A stretch of 64,000 bases of DNA from Fuerstiella sp. (GTDB lineage Bacteria; Planctomycetota; Planctomycetia; Planctomycetales; Planctomycetaceae). The stretch spans positions 113,051 to 177,050 of the forward strand of contig JAQWOH010000076.1 of NCBI GenBank assembly GCA_029245955.1, written 5' to 3'. Of this stretch, positions 19,020-28,106 are shown piece by piece; position 1 is the first letter of the stretch, and each line of letters starts with the position of its first letter. The position numbers were made by a program, and so were the translations under genes. Below the pieces are notes generated by a model. The model searched no databases and was not told where the DNA came from. It saw only the letters and a program-made list of their open reading frames with translations.

Positions 19020-21416
19020 ATGTTACGTCTTGCTGGTAGTTCGAGTATCGTTTGCAGCACGTTCTTTGTGGTGCTGCTGGCCGCCGCACCCCGGTCCACT
19101 GCAGACGATCTGACGCTGGTGCATGGCGTCGAACGCCAGCCTTTGATAGCTGCGACGCAGCGTCTGATGGAAGCTCTGCAGTACTCCGGAACACCACTCG
19201 CTCCGACCGTCGTGACAGAGCTGAAGAATGCATTCCAGGAAAAAAACGACCGCACTGCAATAAAACGTATCCAGGAACTTCTGGATCCGCTGTGTCTGAC
19301 TGAAATCAACATCAACGCAGAGAGCCGCGTAAAGGTCAAAGCGGGACCTGTTGCGAAGCGACTGATGCAGCAGGGCTGGCGCACGTTTCTTGTCAAGGTG
19401 CACAACGAAGCAGGCATCAATCCGGAACTCAAGGTTGAAAGTCCCAACGCAGCCCCGGTCAACCAAAAAGGAAAAGGCGCCCGGCAACAGCCTCGAACAG
19501 ATGAAAAACTGGTAAACCCATCCGATGTGCCGAATCGCTGGCTGGATGTATCACTGCTGAATCGCGAACCAATGACAAACACCCTGTCAGGCCTGCTGCT
19601 GGAATACCGCCCACTTTTGCTGTTCAGTCGTGACGTCGGCAAACGTGAGGCATCACTGGCGTTCAACATCGGCCAGGGCACGCAGGACATTGGCTTTCGT
19701 AACGCCGTTCCGATTCTTTTCGATTGTGAACCAGCCGTGAAGGTGGTGCTGAATGTGAAGGATATCGACGGCGAACCGACAACTGCAGCATTCGTCATCA
19801 AAGATCGCCTGGGACGAATCTATCCCAGTCCGGCACGACGTCTGGCTCCCGATTTTTTCTTTCACCACCAGGTTTACCGTCACGACGGAGAGTCTGTTGA
19901 ACTGCCTCCTGGCGACTATGAGATTACTGTCACTCGTGGTCCGGAATACCTGCCCGTCGAAATGCACGTCAGGGTGCCGGACTTGAAACAACACTCGCTG
20001 GATATTCAGCTGCAGCGGTGGATTCATGTGGCACAGCGCAACTGGTATTCAGGAGATCATCACGTACACGCAGCCGGCTGTGCCCACTATGACAGCCCGA
20101 CGGAAGGCGTTGGGCCCGAAGACATGATGCGTCATATCCTTGGCGAAGACCTGAATGTCGGGTGTGTGCTGAGCTGGGGACCATGCTGGTACACTCAAAA
20201 ACAATTTTTCGAAGCTGAAATATCGCAACTTTCCCGGCCGGGAAATCTGATGCGATACGACGTCGAAGTCAGTGGTTTTCCCTCATCCCACGCCGGTCAT
20301 TTGTGTCTGCTGAAACTCAGCGAAGACGATTATCCCGGAACGACTCACCTTGAGCAATGGCCCAGCTGGACACTACCCGTTCTAAAATGGGGGCAAGACC
20401 AGGGCGGCGTCGTCGGATACAGTCACAGCGGCTGGGGGCTGGCTCTGCCGGACGTCATGCCCGACGGCACCCGACAATTCGTAAAACGGCCGTGGGGCGG
20501 CGCACCGGACAACTGGCCAGGCAAAGCCGCCAGTACGCTGCCCGACTACGCGATGCCTCTGTTCGACGGCATCGGAGCCAACGAGTTTGTCGTCACTGCA
20601 CCTCACGGTGTCTGTGATTTCATATCCGCAGTCGACACCCCCGCCATCTGGGAACTTAACGTCTGGTACCACACACTTAACTGCGGCATGACAGCGCGCA
20701 TCAGTGGCGAGACCGATTTTCCGTGCATCTATGGCGACCGCGTGGGACTCGGCAGAATCTACGTGCAACTGGATGACGATCAGGAGTTGACGTACGAAAC
20801 GTGGGTCGATGGACTGAAAGACGGTCGTAGTTACTGCGGCGACGGCCTAAGTCACATTCTGGACTTCGCTGTCGACGGCGTCGGAGTGGGCAGCAGATCT
20901 GAGTCCGGAATCAGTCGGCTGAATCTGAAAAAATCATCAACCGTCAACGTTACCTTTGACGCAACAGCACTGCTGGATGCACAGCAGTCCGACGCGACTC
21001 GCCAGATTCGCAGCCGGCGGCTGGACGAAAAACCGTATTGGCACATCGAACGCTGTCGCATTGATGACACACGTAACGTCCCTGTAGAAGTCATCGTAAA
21101 TGGCGAGGTTGTGGCCACGAAGACCATGCTGGCAGACGGCAGCAACAAGTCATTCGAAATCCCGGTAAAAATTGACAAGTCGTCATGGGTAGCCGTGCGA
21201 ATTCTGCCTTCGGTCCACACCAATCCTGTGTTCGTTCATGTTAACGATCAACCCATTCGGGCAAGCAGGCAAAGTGCAGCCTGGTGTGTAAAAGCTGTAC
21301 AGACGTGCTGGAATTCAAAGAAGGGTCGGATTCGCCAAGAGGAACGCCAGGCCGCCAAGGCAGCCTACGACAAAGCGGAAGCGATTTATCATGTGATCGC
21401 CGAGGAAGCCGACTGA
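19020..21416 (+). CDS. CehA/McbA-type exported metallohydrolase (PHP-like)
   Basis: The 798-residue protein begins with a hydrophobic leader (to about PRSTA). Residues 340-620 carry the metallohydrolase features: WYSGDHHVHAAGC with metal-binding residues at about 346-350, then VGCVLSWGPCW, GVVGYSHSGWG and NEFVVTAPHGVCDF. The family, named for carbaryl hydrolase CehA, has a PHP-related fold and hydrolyses ester or carbamate bonds with metal ions; most planctomycete members have no known substrate. The first 330 residues are a non-catalytic region of probable beta structure. It ends two bases before the GH3-family gene, so the two should form an operon. Confidence 0.82.
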   Translation: MLRLAGSSSIVCSTFFVVLLAAAPRSTADDLTLVHGVERQPLIAATQRLMEALQYSGTPLAPTVVTELKNAFQEKNDRTAIKRIQELLDPLCLTEININAESRVKVKAGPVAKRLMQQGWRTFLVKVHNEAGINPELKVESPNAAPVNQKGKGARQQPRTDEKLVNPSDVPNRWLDVSLLNREPMTNTLSGLLLEYRPLLLFSRDVGKREASLAFNIGQGTQDIGFRNAVPILFDCEPAVKVVLNVKDIDGEPTTAAFVIKDRLGRIYPSPARRLAPDFFFHHQVYRHDGESVELPPGDYEITVTRGPEYLPVEMHVRVPDLKQHSLDIQLQRWIHVAQRNWYSGDHHVHAAGCAHYDSPTEGVGPEDMMRHILGEDLNVGCVLSWGPCWYTQKQFFEAEISQLSRPGNLMRYDVEVSGFPSSHAGHLCLLKLSEDDYPGTTHLEQWPSWTLPVLKWGQDQGGVVGYSHSGWGLALPDVMPDGTRQFVKRPWGGAPDNWPGKAASTLPDYAMPLFDGIGANEFVVTAPHGVCDFISAVDTPAIWELNVWYHTLNCGMTARISGETDFPCIYGDRVGLGRIYVQLDDDQELTYETWVDGLKDGRSYCGDGLSHILDFAVDGVGVGSRSESGISRLNLKKSSTVNVTFDATALLDAQQSDATRQIRSRRLDEKPYWHIERCRIDDTRNVPVEVIVNGEVVATKTMLADGSNKSFEIPVKIDKSSWVAVRILPSVHTNPVFVHVNDQPIRASRQSAAWCVKAVQTCWNSKKGRIRQEERQAAKAAYDKAEAIYHVIAEEAD

Positions 21417-21418
21417 AC

Positions 21419-23161
21419 ATGATCCCCCGGTCGAAACTCGCAACAACGGCCAGAATACCGCTGCGGAGCCGAATTCGTTCTGCAGTGGGAGGCGTTTTTC
21501 GTCGCCCGTTGATTCGTGCGAAAGATACGTTTCTTCACACCGCGCGTACCGCCTGCCGCGAAACACAGCAGCAAACGCTGCGGCGATTGCTGAGTCTGAA
21601 TGCAGACAGCCGCTTTTCTCGTGAACATTCAATCACTCCTGAATTGAGCGTAAATGAGTTCCGACGACGGCTTGTCGTCTCTGACTACGAAGTCTTCCGT
21701 CCCTGGATTAAACAGATGCAGCGTGGTGAGCACGACGCACTGCTGGGAAACAACAACAAGCTGCTGATGTTTGCCACAACCAGCGGCACCACCGCCAAAG
21801 CGAAGCTGATTCCGATTACCGATCACTTTGTCAGGGACTATCGTCGCAGCTGGCAACACTGGGGAATTGCAACTCACCAGGCCCACCCACGCATGAAACT
21901 GCTGCGCATGGTACAAATCATCAGCAGCCACAATCGCAGCGTTACGGCTGACGGCACTTCCTGCGGCAACATCAGTGGCCTTGTGACGTCGATGCAGAAG
22001 TCGATCATTCGGAAACTGTACACCGTCCCCGCACAGACAGCTCAGATTGATGATGCCGACGCAAAAAAGTATGTCACGGCCCGGTTTGCACTGGCCGATC
22101 CCTGCGTTGGTATGTTCGTGACAGCGAATCCCGGCACGCTGCTGCAGTTGATGGAATTTTCAAACGCAAACGACACACGACTGATCAGAGATATCCACGA
22201 CGGCACGCTGACAGATGCCGGCCTTTCTGAAGTCGAAGCGAAGTCATTGCGTCCCTTCCTGAAGGCCAGCCCGGCGCGAGCGGCTGTACTGGAATCCATT
22301 GCGTCCGAATGCAGTATGTTTTCACCGTCACGCTGCTGGCCGGAGCTGCAGTGTCTGGCGGTCTGGACGGGAGGCAGCGCCGCAGCCTACGGGCCCCAAC
22401 TGCAGCGAACATTCGGTAACATCGCACTGCGCGATCATGGCCTGCACGCCAGTGAAGGCCGCATGACAATTCCGTTCGCAGACAACACCCCGGCCGGTGT
22501 CCTGGACATCGAATCGCATTTTTTTGAATTCGTCCCGGTCGATGAGGTGCAGTCCGCGAATCCGGTTGTGCTGGACGCTCATGAACTGGAACGCGACGCC
22601 GAGTATTTCATTCTTCTGACAACCTCGTCCGGACTCTACCGGTACAACATCTTTGACGTGGTCCGCTGCACGGGATTCTTCGGTGCGACTCCAAAGCTGG
22701 AATTTCGTCATAAAGGGCAGCATCTGTCGAGCATCGCCGGCGAGAAGATTTCGGAATCACAGGTAGTGGAGTCAGTAGGAGTAGCCTGCCGGGAGGCGAA
22801 AGTGTCCCTGTCGCAATTCACATTGACACCGTCATGGGGACAGCCACCGGGATATAAGCTGTACGTCAATTCGGCACATCTGCGAGCTGCCGAAAGCCGC
22901 GATCGAAACAGACTGGCATGTGCTGTCGATGCTGCTCTCTGTCAGCAGAACTGCGAATACAGCGAGAAGCGAGCAACGAAACGCCTGGCCATGATCGAAT
23001 GTGAAGTCGTCGCACCGGAAACGTGGAGCAGATTCGCCAGAAATCGGCTCCGAATGTCCGGCGGAAGTGTGGAGCAATACAAACATCCCTGCCTGCTGCC
23101 GGACCCACGTTTCGAAGAACTGTTCGTGACTTCTGCCAAAGCGACGGTCGATGCATCCTGA
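21419..23161 (+). CDS. GH3-family acyl-acid amido synthetase
   Basis: The ATG at 21419, two bases after the previous stop and behind GAGGAAG, was chosen over an extension into the previous gene. The 580-residue protein matches the GH3 family, adenylating enzymes best known from plants, where they join jasmonate or auxin to amino acids. Visible features are the ATP-binding motif FATTSGTTAKAKLIPIT (118-134), LAVWTGGSAAAY, YRYNIFDVV and GEKISESQVV, and a C-terminal KHPCLLPDPRFE. Bacterial members are poorly studied. Coupling with a hydrolase that may cleave amide or ester bonds suggests a matched make-and-break pair acting on a small acid; this is inference. Confidence 0.88.
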   Translation: MIPRSKLATTARIPLRSRIRSAVGGVFRRPLIRAKDTFLHTARTACRETQQQTLRRLLSLNADSRFSREHSITPELSVNEFRRRLVVSDYEVFRPWIKQMQRGEHDALLGNNNKLLMFATTSGTTAKAKLIPITDHFVRDYRRSWQHWGIATHQAHPRMKLLRMVQIISSHNRSVTADGTSCGNISGLVTSMQKSIIRKLYTVPAQTAQIDDADAKKYVTARFALADPCVGMFVTANPGTLLQLMEFSNANDTRLIRDIHDGTLTDAGLSEVEAKSLRPFLKASPARAAVLESIASECSMFSPSRCWPELQCLAVWTGGSAAAYGPQLQRTFGNIALRDHGLHASEGRMTIPFADNTPAGVLDIESHFFEFVPVDEVQSANPVVLDAHELERDAEYFILLTTSSGLYRYNIFDVVRCTGFFGATPKLEFRHKGQHLSSIAGEKISESQVVESVGVACREAKVSLSQFTLTPSWGQPPGYKLYVNSAHLRAAESRDRNRLACAVDAALCQQNCEYSEKRATKRLAMIECEVVAPETWSRFARNRLRMSGGSVEQYKHPCLLPDPRFEELFVTSAKATVDAS

Positions 23162-23175
23162 CACTTCGGCCATTT

Positions 23176-23191
23176 GCCCTGAACGCAGGGC
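23176..23191. terminator. Short hairpin between convergent genes
   Basis: GCCCTG (23176-23181) and CAGGGC (23186-23191) form a 6-bp stem with a 4-base loop exactly between the convergent stops of the GH3 and sulfatase genes. No strong T run follows on either strand, so its role as a bidirectional terminator is only likely by position. Confidence 0.4.
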
Positions 23192-24682
23192 TCAGGACAT
23201 CAACCTCTCGATCCACGCGTTTGTCTTGGGGTTCGTCGTGTACGGATCACTGAGCCGTTTACCGTAGTCACTGAGTTCCCGGGCAAGGTGCTGTACAACT
23301 TCCCTGTGTTCCGGAGAGTCTATAAAGTTGACCAGTTCATCCGGATCCGTCTGCAGATCCAGAAGCCATGGATCATCATCGGACGACAGGATAAGCTTGA
23401 AACGCGGCGTGAGAGCCGAAACCCAGCCGAATGTACTTCCGGGTTTTCCAGTGCTTCGCATGAATGTAACGTCGGTCCAGTCGTCAGGCCCCGTGCCGGT
23501 CTGCAGAAGACTTGACGCATCTCGTCCCTGTACATGGTCTGCTGTATCAACACCCATCAGTGACAGCATCGAGGGCAGAAAATCGACAGTATTAAGAACC
23601 TCGTCGATGCGGGCCCCCGCCGGAATGGATTTCGGATAGCGAACCACAAAGGGCACCTTTGCCGAAGCTTCCAGTGGAATCCCTTTATTCTGCCGACCGT
23701 GCTCACCACGCATGTCGCCATGATCGGCAGTGAACACAAGAATTGTGTTGTCCAGCAGATCCCGTTCACGCAGTTCCGCAATGATTCGTCCCACGTTATC
23801 GTCAACGCACTTCACCATTCCGTGGTAGCTGGCCATCCTGTAGTTGCAGTTCTTTGTCGGCGCCGCCCAGCCGGGCACGCCTTCGGTCGACTTACCGAAT
23901 GTCCGAGGTGCTTCAACGACCGAATCGTCGTACATCGTATCGTAAGGAGCGCGAACCGTATCCGGGCCATGCGGATCCGGGATACTGAGCATGTAGCAGA
24001 ACGGCTCGTCTTCGTGTTCGTCAATGAATTCGATGGCACGATCAGTCAACCAGTCTGTGGTGAAGCTTTCTGCATCGGCCCCCTGAACGCTGTAGCTGGG
24101 CTGTCCCTTACGATCCCTGGATTTCACGCGAGGACCGTTCCGGGTAAGTTCCAGCTGCTTCCAGTGGCCTCGGTTGAACATATACCGATTGTCCTGAAAA
24201 CCGAAATTTCGATCGGGCTCCCATTGTGGCTTGCCGTTGCCATCCAGATGCCACTTGCCGGCATAGCCTGTTGAGTATCCATGTTCACCCAGCATGTGCG
24301 CAAAGCTGACAACGTCATCGCTCAAACGAACATTGTTTGTTGTAACCGGCGTGTGGTGTGGATACATGCCGGAAATAAAACTCGACCGGGACGGCGAACA
24401 CACAGGAGTGGCTGCGTAAAACTTGGTACACAGCGTTCCTTCCTGTGCAAGAGAGTCAATGTGCGGCGTTTCGACGTAGGCCTTTGGACCCCACATAAAA
24501 GCCTGCTCCGGAGGCAGCGTGTCGCGATAACAACCCAAAGTGCGAAAGTTCAGTTCATCGCAATGGATGATCAGAAGATTCGGTTTCCGCGCGGGCGCAT
24601 CCTCGGCGTCAGCCATTGCCGGTGCAAGAGCCGCTCCAGCTGCAGCTCCGGTTGTGGTCTGAATAAACTCACGTCGGCGCAT
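23192..24682 (-). CDS. Tat-exported sulfatase
   Basis: The start at 24682 gives the Tat leader MRRREFIQTTTGAAAG; GGGAA lies upstream. The 496-residue protein is a type I sulfatase: the sequence CSPSR (95-99) is the site where Cys is converted to formylglycine, and the preceding LLIIHCDELN and following FTADHGDMRGEHGRQNKG carry the metal ligands. It would remove sulfate from a sulfated glycan or other ester in the periplasm. Planctomycetes often have dozens of such genes for algal polysaccharides. An anaerobic or FGE-type maturase is required and is not in this window. Confidence 0.93.
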   Translation of the reverse strand: MRRREFIQTTTGAAAGAALAPAMADAEDAPARKPNLLIIHCDELNFRTLGCYRDTLPPEQAFMWGPKAYVETPHIDSLAQEGTLCTKFYAATPVCSPSRSSFISGMYPHHTPVTTNNVRLSDDVVSFAHMLGEHGYSTGYAGKWHLDGNGKPQWEPDRNFGFQDNRYMFNRGHWKQLELTRNGPRVKSRDRKGQPSYSVQGADAESFTTDWLTDRAIEFIDEHEDEPFCYMLSIPDPHGPDTVRAPYDTMYDDSVVEAPRTFGKSTEGVPGWAAPTKNCNYRMASYHGMVKCVDDNVGRIIAELRERDLLDNTILVFTADHGDMRGEHGRQNKGIPLEASAKVPFVVRYPKSIPAGARIDEVLNTVDFLPSMLSLMGVDTADHVQGRDASSLLQTGTGPDDWTDVTFMRSTGKPGSTFGWVSALTPRFKLILSSDDDPWLLDLQTDPDELVNFIDSPEHREVVQHLARELSDYGKRLSDPYTTNPKTNAWIERLMS

Positions 24683-25096
24683 CGTTGGTATTCCCTGTTC
24701 CTGACTTCTAAAAAGTCCGTCGCACAAACACACGTTACTCCCGGAACCATTCTTACAGTACTCAAGGGATCAGACCAGCAATATCTGTAGTTTCAGCAGG
24801 ACCGGCCCGCGAACCGTGCTCCGTGCATCAGGCAGTCCCACAATTCGACTTCACTGGTCGAAAACATCGCTTGTTTGGCATTGAGTTGTATGGGGGTTCC
24901 ATGACTCACTGCGGGATGCACTAAGAGGCCGAATTTTATTTGTATAAATGTTGACTGAATCACATGCGAATCCGATCAATGATCTATCGCACGGTGCCCG
25001 AAAGACTGATTCTGCTGATGGTCTGTACACTTGCAGCGATAGATCGTACTCTTCTGTCAACAACGACCGTCGAGACGTTTTTGAAGTTCCCAGACC
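24683..25096. other. Divergent intergenic region, sulfatase to kinase
   Basis: About 410 bases with divergent genes on both sides. It contains a 10-bp inverted repeat (24981-25045) and a possible short open frame that runs into the kinase start. No standard promoter could be assigned. Confidence 0.4.
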
Positions 25097-25122
25097 GTGT
25101 CGAACAACATCAGGCTAAGTGA
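24964..25122 (+). CDS. Possible 52-codon leader peptide overlapping the kinase start
   Basis: An ATG at 24964 opens a frame of 52 codons ending TGA at 25120-25122, 26 bases inside the kinase gene. It has a basic N-terminus (MRIRSMIYR) and one hydrophobic stretch (LILLMVCTLAAI). No clear ribosome site precedes it. It could be a membrane micropeptide or a leader whose translation feeds the kinase GTG; it could equally be chance. Confidence 0.25.
   Translation: MRIRSMIYRTVPERLILLMVCTLAAIDRTLLSTTTVETFLKFPDRVEQHQAK
24981..25045. repeat. 10-bp inverted repeat upstream of the kinase
   Basis: GATCTATCGC at 24981-24990 is the exact reverse complement of GCGATAGATC at 25036-25045, separated by 45 bases. 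In RNA this would make a long-loop hairpin 50 bases before the kinase start; as DNA it could bind a dimeric regulator. Confidence 0.5.
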
Positions 25123-26200
25123 AACAGATCGTGACCTGCCGAAGCACGTCAAGAACGGCTTCATGCGATATCGCGACTTCAAACCGCTGACTCAGGGCGG
25201 CGAAGCGCTCTTGCAGACATGTTTTGACGAAAATCTCGGCCGAACGGTTGTGATGAAGACGCTGCTGCCGCAGCTGCAGAATCTGGAAGTCTACAGAAAA
25301 CGATTTCTGCGAGAAGCACGAGTAACGGCACAAATCCCTCATCCCGCAACAGTTCCGGTGTACGAGATCAGTCGCGACCGTGAAGGCAATGCCTACTTCA
25401 CGATGAAGAGACTGGGCGGCCGTGATCTTTGTGACATTCTGGACCGGATCGCGGAAGGCGACAGCGCGACGGTCGCCGCATTTCCACTTGAGAATCTGTT
25501 GAATGTGCTGGTCCATATTGGTCAGTGCCTGTCATATGCGCACAATCTTGGCGTGGTCCACCGCGATCTGAAACCCGCCAACATTATGATCGGCGACTAT
25601 GGCGAAGTGACCCTGCTGGACTGGGGGCTGGCAAAGGTCTGGAACATGGAAGACAACGAAGAAATTGAACAACTGCTCCGCAGTGGCCAGCAACATATGT
25701 CCGGCCGACTGACGGGGCGGGGCGACGTTCAGGGAACACCGTTCTACATGTCTCCCGAACAGGCTCGTGAGACCAGCGATGTCGACGGTCGCACTGATAT
25801 CTACAATATGGGAATCATCCTGTATGAGATCCTGACCAATCAGAGCTTCATGTCCGGACGAAACTTCAAGGAAATCAAACGAAAGATTCTGGACGGCCCG
25901 GTCCGCACGCCGGCCGATACACTGCCACGTAACGCTGTCCCGGCGGAGCTGAATGCGATCTGTCGCAAAGCCTTACTGAAGGCCCCCCAGGATCGTTACA
26001 GTTCGATGGGGCAGATGACGGACGATCTTCGCGCGTTTCTGCTGGGCAAGCCCGTGTCTGTTTACAGAATGCCGGCCCTTTTTCGACTGCTGCGTTCCAG
26101 CAGTCGAAAAAGTTTCAATGTCAGTTCTGCGTTCTGGCTGCTGTTTGGTGTAATAGTTTGTATCTTCACACAGCTGGTGTGGCTGGCGTGGTCACGTTAA
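25097..26200 (+). CDS. Ser/Thr protein kinase, membrane anchored (PknB type)
   Basis: This 367-residue eukaryote-like kinase has Lys54 (VVMK), Glu73 (FLREA), HRDLKPANIM (155-164), DWG in place of DFG (175-177) and the activation-segment end GTPFYMSPEQ (213-222). The nucleotide loop is not the usual GxGxxG but LTQGGEALL (31-39). One C-terminal membrane helix (about 344-365) leaves only two residues outside, so there is no sensor domain, unlike typical PknB. The chosen start is GTG; an ATG at 25163 would remove 22 residues and still precede the loop. The DWG variant is common in planctomycete kinases. Its targets are unknown; the downstream peptidase begins 40 bases later. Confidence 0.9.
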   Translation: MSNNIRLSETDRDLPKHVKNGFMRYRDFKPLTQGGEALLQTCFDENLGRTVVMKTLLPQLQNLEVYRKRFLREARVTAQIPHPATVPVYEISRDREGNAYFTMKRLGGRDLCDILDRIAEGDSATVAAFPLENLLNVLVHIGQCLSYAHNLGVVHRDLKPANIMIGDYGEVTLLDWGLAKVWNMEDNEEIEQLLRSGQQHMSGRLTGRGDVQGTPFYMSPEQARETSDVDGRTDIYNMGIILYEILTNQSFMSGRNFKEIKRKILDGPVRTPADTLPRNAVPAELNAICRKALLKAPQDRYSSMGQMTDDLRAFLLGKPVSVYRMPALFRLLRSSSRKSFNVSSAFWLLFGVIVCIFTQLVWLAWSR

Positions 26201-26240
26201 CCTGCGTTCGCCATTCGTTGCCGGGGCCCGAAAGACTATT

Positions 26241-28106
26241 ATGAAACGTTTTCTTTTACTGGTCGTATCAGTCTGTGTCCTGATTGGAATATGCGCACCA
26301 CCGTGCCCGTCCGTTGCTGCCGCTGAAAGTCGAAATGCCGTTCTGGAACGTGTCGGTGACGACATTCGCTATCTGGCATCGGATGAACTGGAAGGCCGAG
26401 GGATCCAGACGACGGGTATCCATCTCGCAGCCGATCGCATCATCACAGACTACAAACAGGCGAGACTCAAGCCCGGAATGCCCGACGGCAGCTATAAGCA
26501 GTCGTTCGAAGTTCAACTGCGGAACACCGTATCCAATGACACGTCTGTCGTTCTAAAGAGCCCGGCCGGCACGACGCTGCGTCTGAAAGTGAAAGAACAA
26601 TTTCAGCCGTTGAGACGCGGAAAGAATGGCTCGGCGGCTGGAGCGTTGGTTTTCGTCGGATACGGGATTACGTCGACGGAAGACGATTTTGACGAATACA
26701 AAGATGTCGATGTGGCCGGCAAGGTGCTGGTTATGATTCGGCGTGAGCCGCATCAGGACAGGGCTGACGGGGCCTTTCAGGGTACAACAACCACTGAACA
26801 TTCGTACATCAACCGGAAGTTGGAACTGGCCAAAGAGCACAACGCTGCAGGTGTCATTTTCGTAAACGACCCCCATACCGTTCGCGACAATAGCCAGGAC
26901 GAATTAAGTGATCCGACTGGATTCGGAACCGAGGACTCCGGGATCGGTTTTGTGCACGTTCGCCAGACTGTCATTGACCAGCTGCTGCAGAAAACTCCTA
27001 TAACAGCAACACATGATGGCGTAGAAACAAAACTAACGACATTGCGCGAAGTGGCCGAGTTCATCGACACGACATTGAATCCTGTATCGCAGTCACTTCC
27101 GGGGTGGCACGCTGAAATCGCGACAAAGTTCGATTCGCGATCCGTCATCGCGCACAATCTGATCGGTATTCTTGAAGGGGAAGGCGATCTGGCTGACGAA
27201 ACCATTGTGGTCGGTGCTCACTACGACCATCTGGGCTATGGCGGGTATGGTTCACGAGCCAAGAACCGAAAAGGTGAGATTCATAACGGTGCTGACGACA
27301 ACGCAACAGGAACAGCAGCCGTTCTGGAGATCGTGCGACGAATGAGCGGCGGCCCGGCACCGCGCCGCCGCATTGTGTTTATCTGCTTTTCCGGCGAAGA
27401 ACGCGGACTGCTTGGGAGCAAGCATTATGTGGACAGCCCGATTGTTCCGCTTAAGCATACTGTTGCCATGCTGAATTACGACATGATTGGCACGCTGCGA
27501 AACAATCGGGTCGAAGTCAACGGAGTCGGCACGGCAACTGAGTTTCGTTCGGTCGTTGAGGCAGCGAACGAGTCGTCTCCGCTGGATGTGACCATTGTGG
27601 AACACCCGTTTGCCGGCAGCGACCACCTGCCTTTTTTTCAGCGGCAGATTCCCGTCATGTTCTGTTTCACGGGAGTAACATCGAGGTACCATACACCTGA
27701 TGACGACTTTGAAACCATCAATGTGGACGGAGTGGTTTCTGTCATCGACTATACAGAGCAGCTGCTGCGGGGCATCGATTCATTGCGAACAGCTCCCGAA
27801 TTCAAGAATGTATCCCGCAGAGCTCGCACGCGGCGAATACCATTCCTGGGCATTGCTCCGAATCTTGACGGCGACGAAGACAATAGCGGCGTTGCTGTTC
27901 GTTCCGTTCGGCCGGACAGCCCGGCGGCCGCGGCAGGATTGCAGGTCGGCGACGTGATCGTGAAGATTCAAGAAACAGATATCAAGCAATATACTGACCT
28001 GATTCAGTTCCTCCAGGCCAGTCAAGCTGGACAGCAGCTTCGTCTTTCGATCGCTCGAGGTGACGAAGAACTTGAACTGCAGGCAACTCTGGGTCAGCCA
28101 AGGTAG
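26241..28106 (+). CDS. Exported M28 aminopeptidase with PA-type insert and PDZ domain
   Basis: The 621-residue protein has a signal peptide (MKRFLLLVVSVCVLIG...). Peptidase M28 metal residues are visible: His328 in VGAHYDHLG, Asp352 in GADDNATG, the catalytic Glu386 and ligand Glu387 in FSGEERGLLG, and Asp414 in NYDMIG. A protease-associated-like insert with VFVGYGI sits at about 130-250. A PDZ domain closes the protein (545-615, SVRPDSPAAAAGLQVGDVI). M28 enzymes are di-zinc aminopeptidases that take single residues from peptide N-termini; M28-PDZ combinations are frequent in planctomycetes. The next gene starts on the base after the stop. Confidence 0.92.
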   Translation: MKRFLLLVVSVCVLIGICAPPCPSVAAAESRNAVLERVGDDIRYLASDELEGRGIQTTGIHLAADRIITDYKQARLKPGMPDGSYKQSFEVQLRNTVSNDTSVVLKSPAGTTLRLKVKEQFQPLRRGKNGSAAGALVFVGYGITSTEDDFDEYKDVDVAGKVLVMIRREPHQDRADGAFQGTTTTEHSYINRKLELAKEHNAAGVIFVNDPHTVRDNSQDELSDPTGFGTEDSGIGFVHVRQTVIDQLLQKTPITATHDGVETKLTTLREVAEFIDTTLNPVSQSLPGWHAEIATKFDSRSVIAHNLIGILEGEGDLADETIVVGAHYDHLGYGGYGSRAKNRKGEIHNGADDNATGTAAVLEIVRRMSGGPAPRRRIVFICFSGEERGLLGSKHYVDSPIVPLKHTVAMLNYDMIGTLRNNRVEVNGVGTATEFRSVVEAANESSPLDVTIVEHPFAGSDHLPFFQRQIPVMFCFTGVTSRYHTPDDDFETINVDGVVSVIDYTEQLLRGIDSLRTAPEFKNVSRRARTRRIPFLGIAPNLDGDEDNSGVAVRSVRPDSPAAAAGLQVGDVIVKIQETDIKQYTDLIQFLQASQAGQQLRLSIARGDEELELQATLGQPR

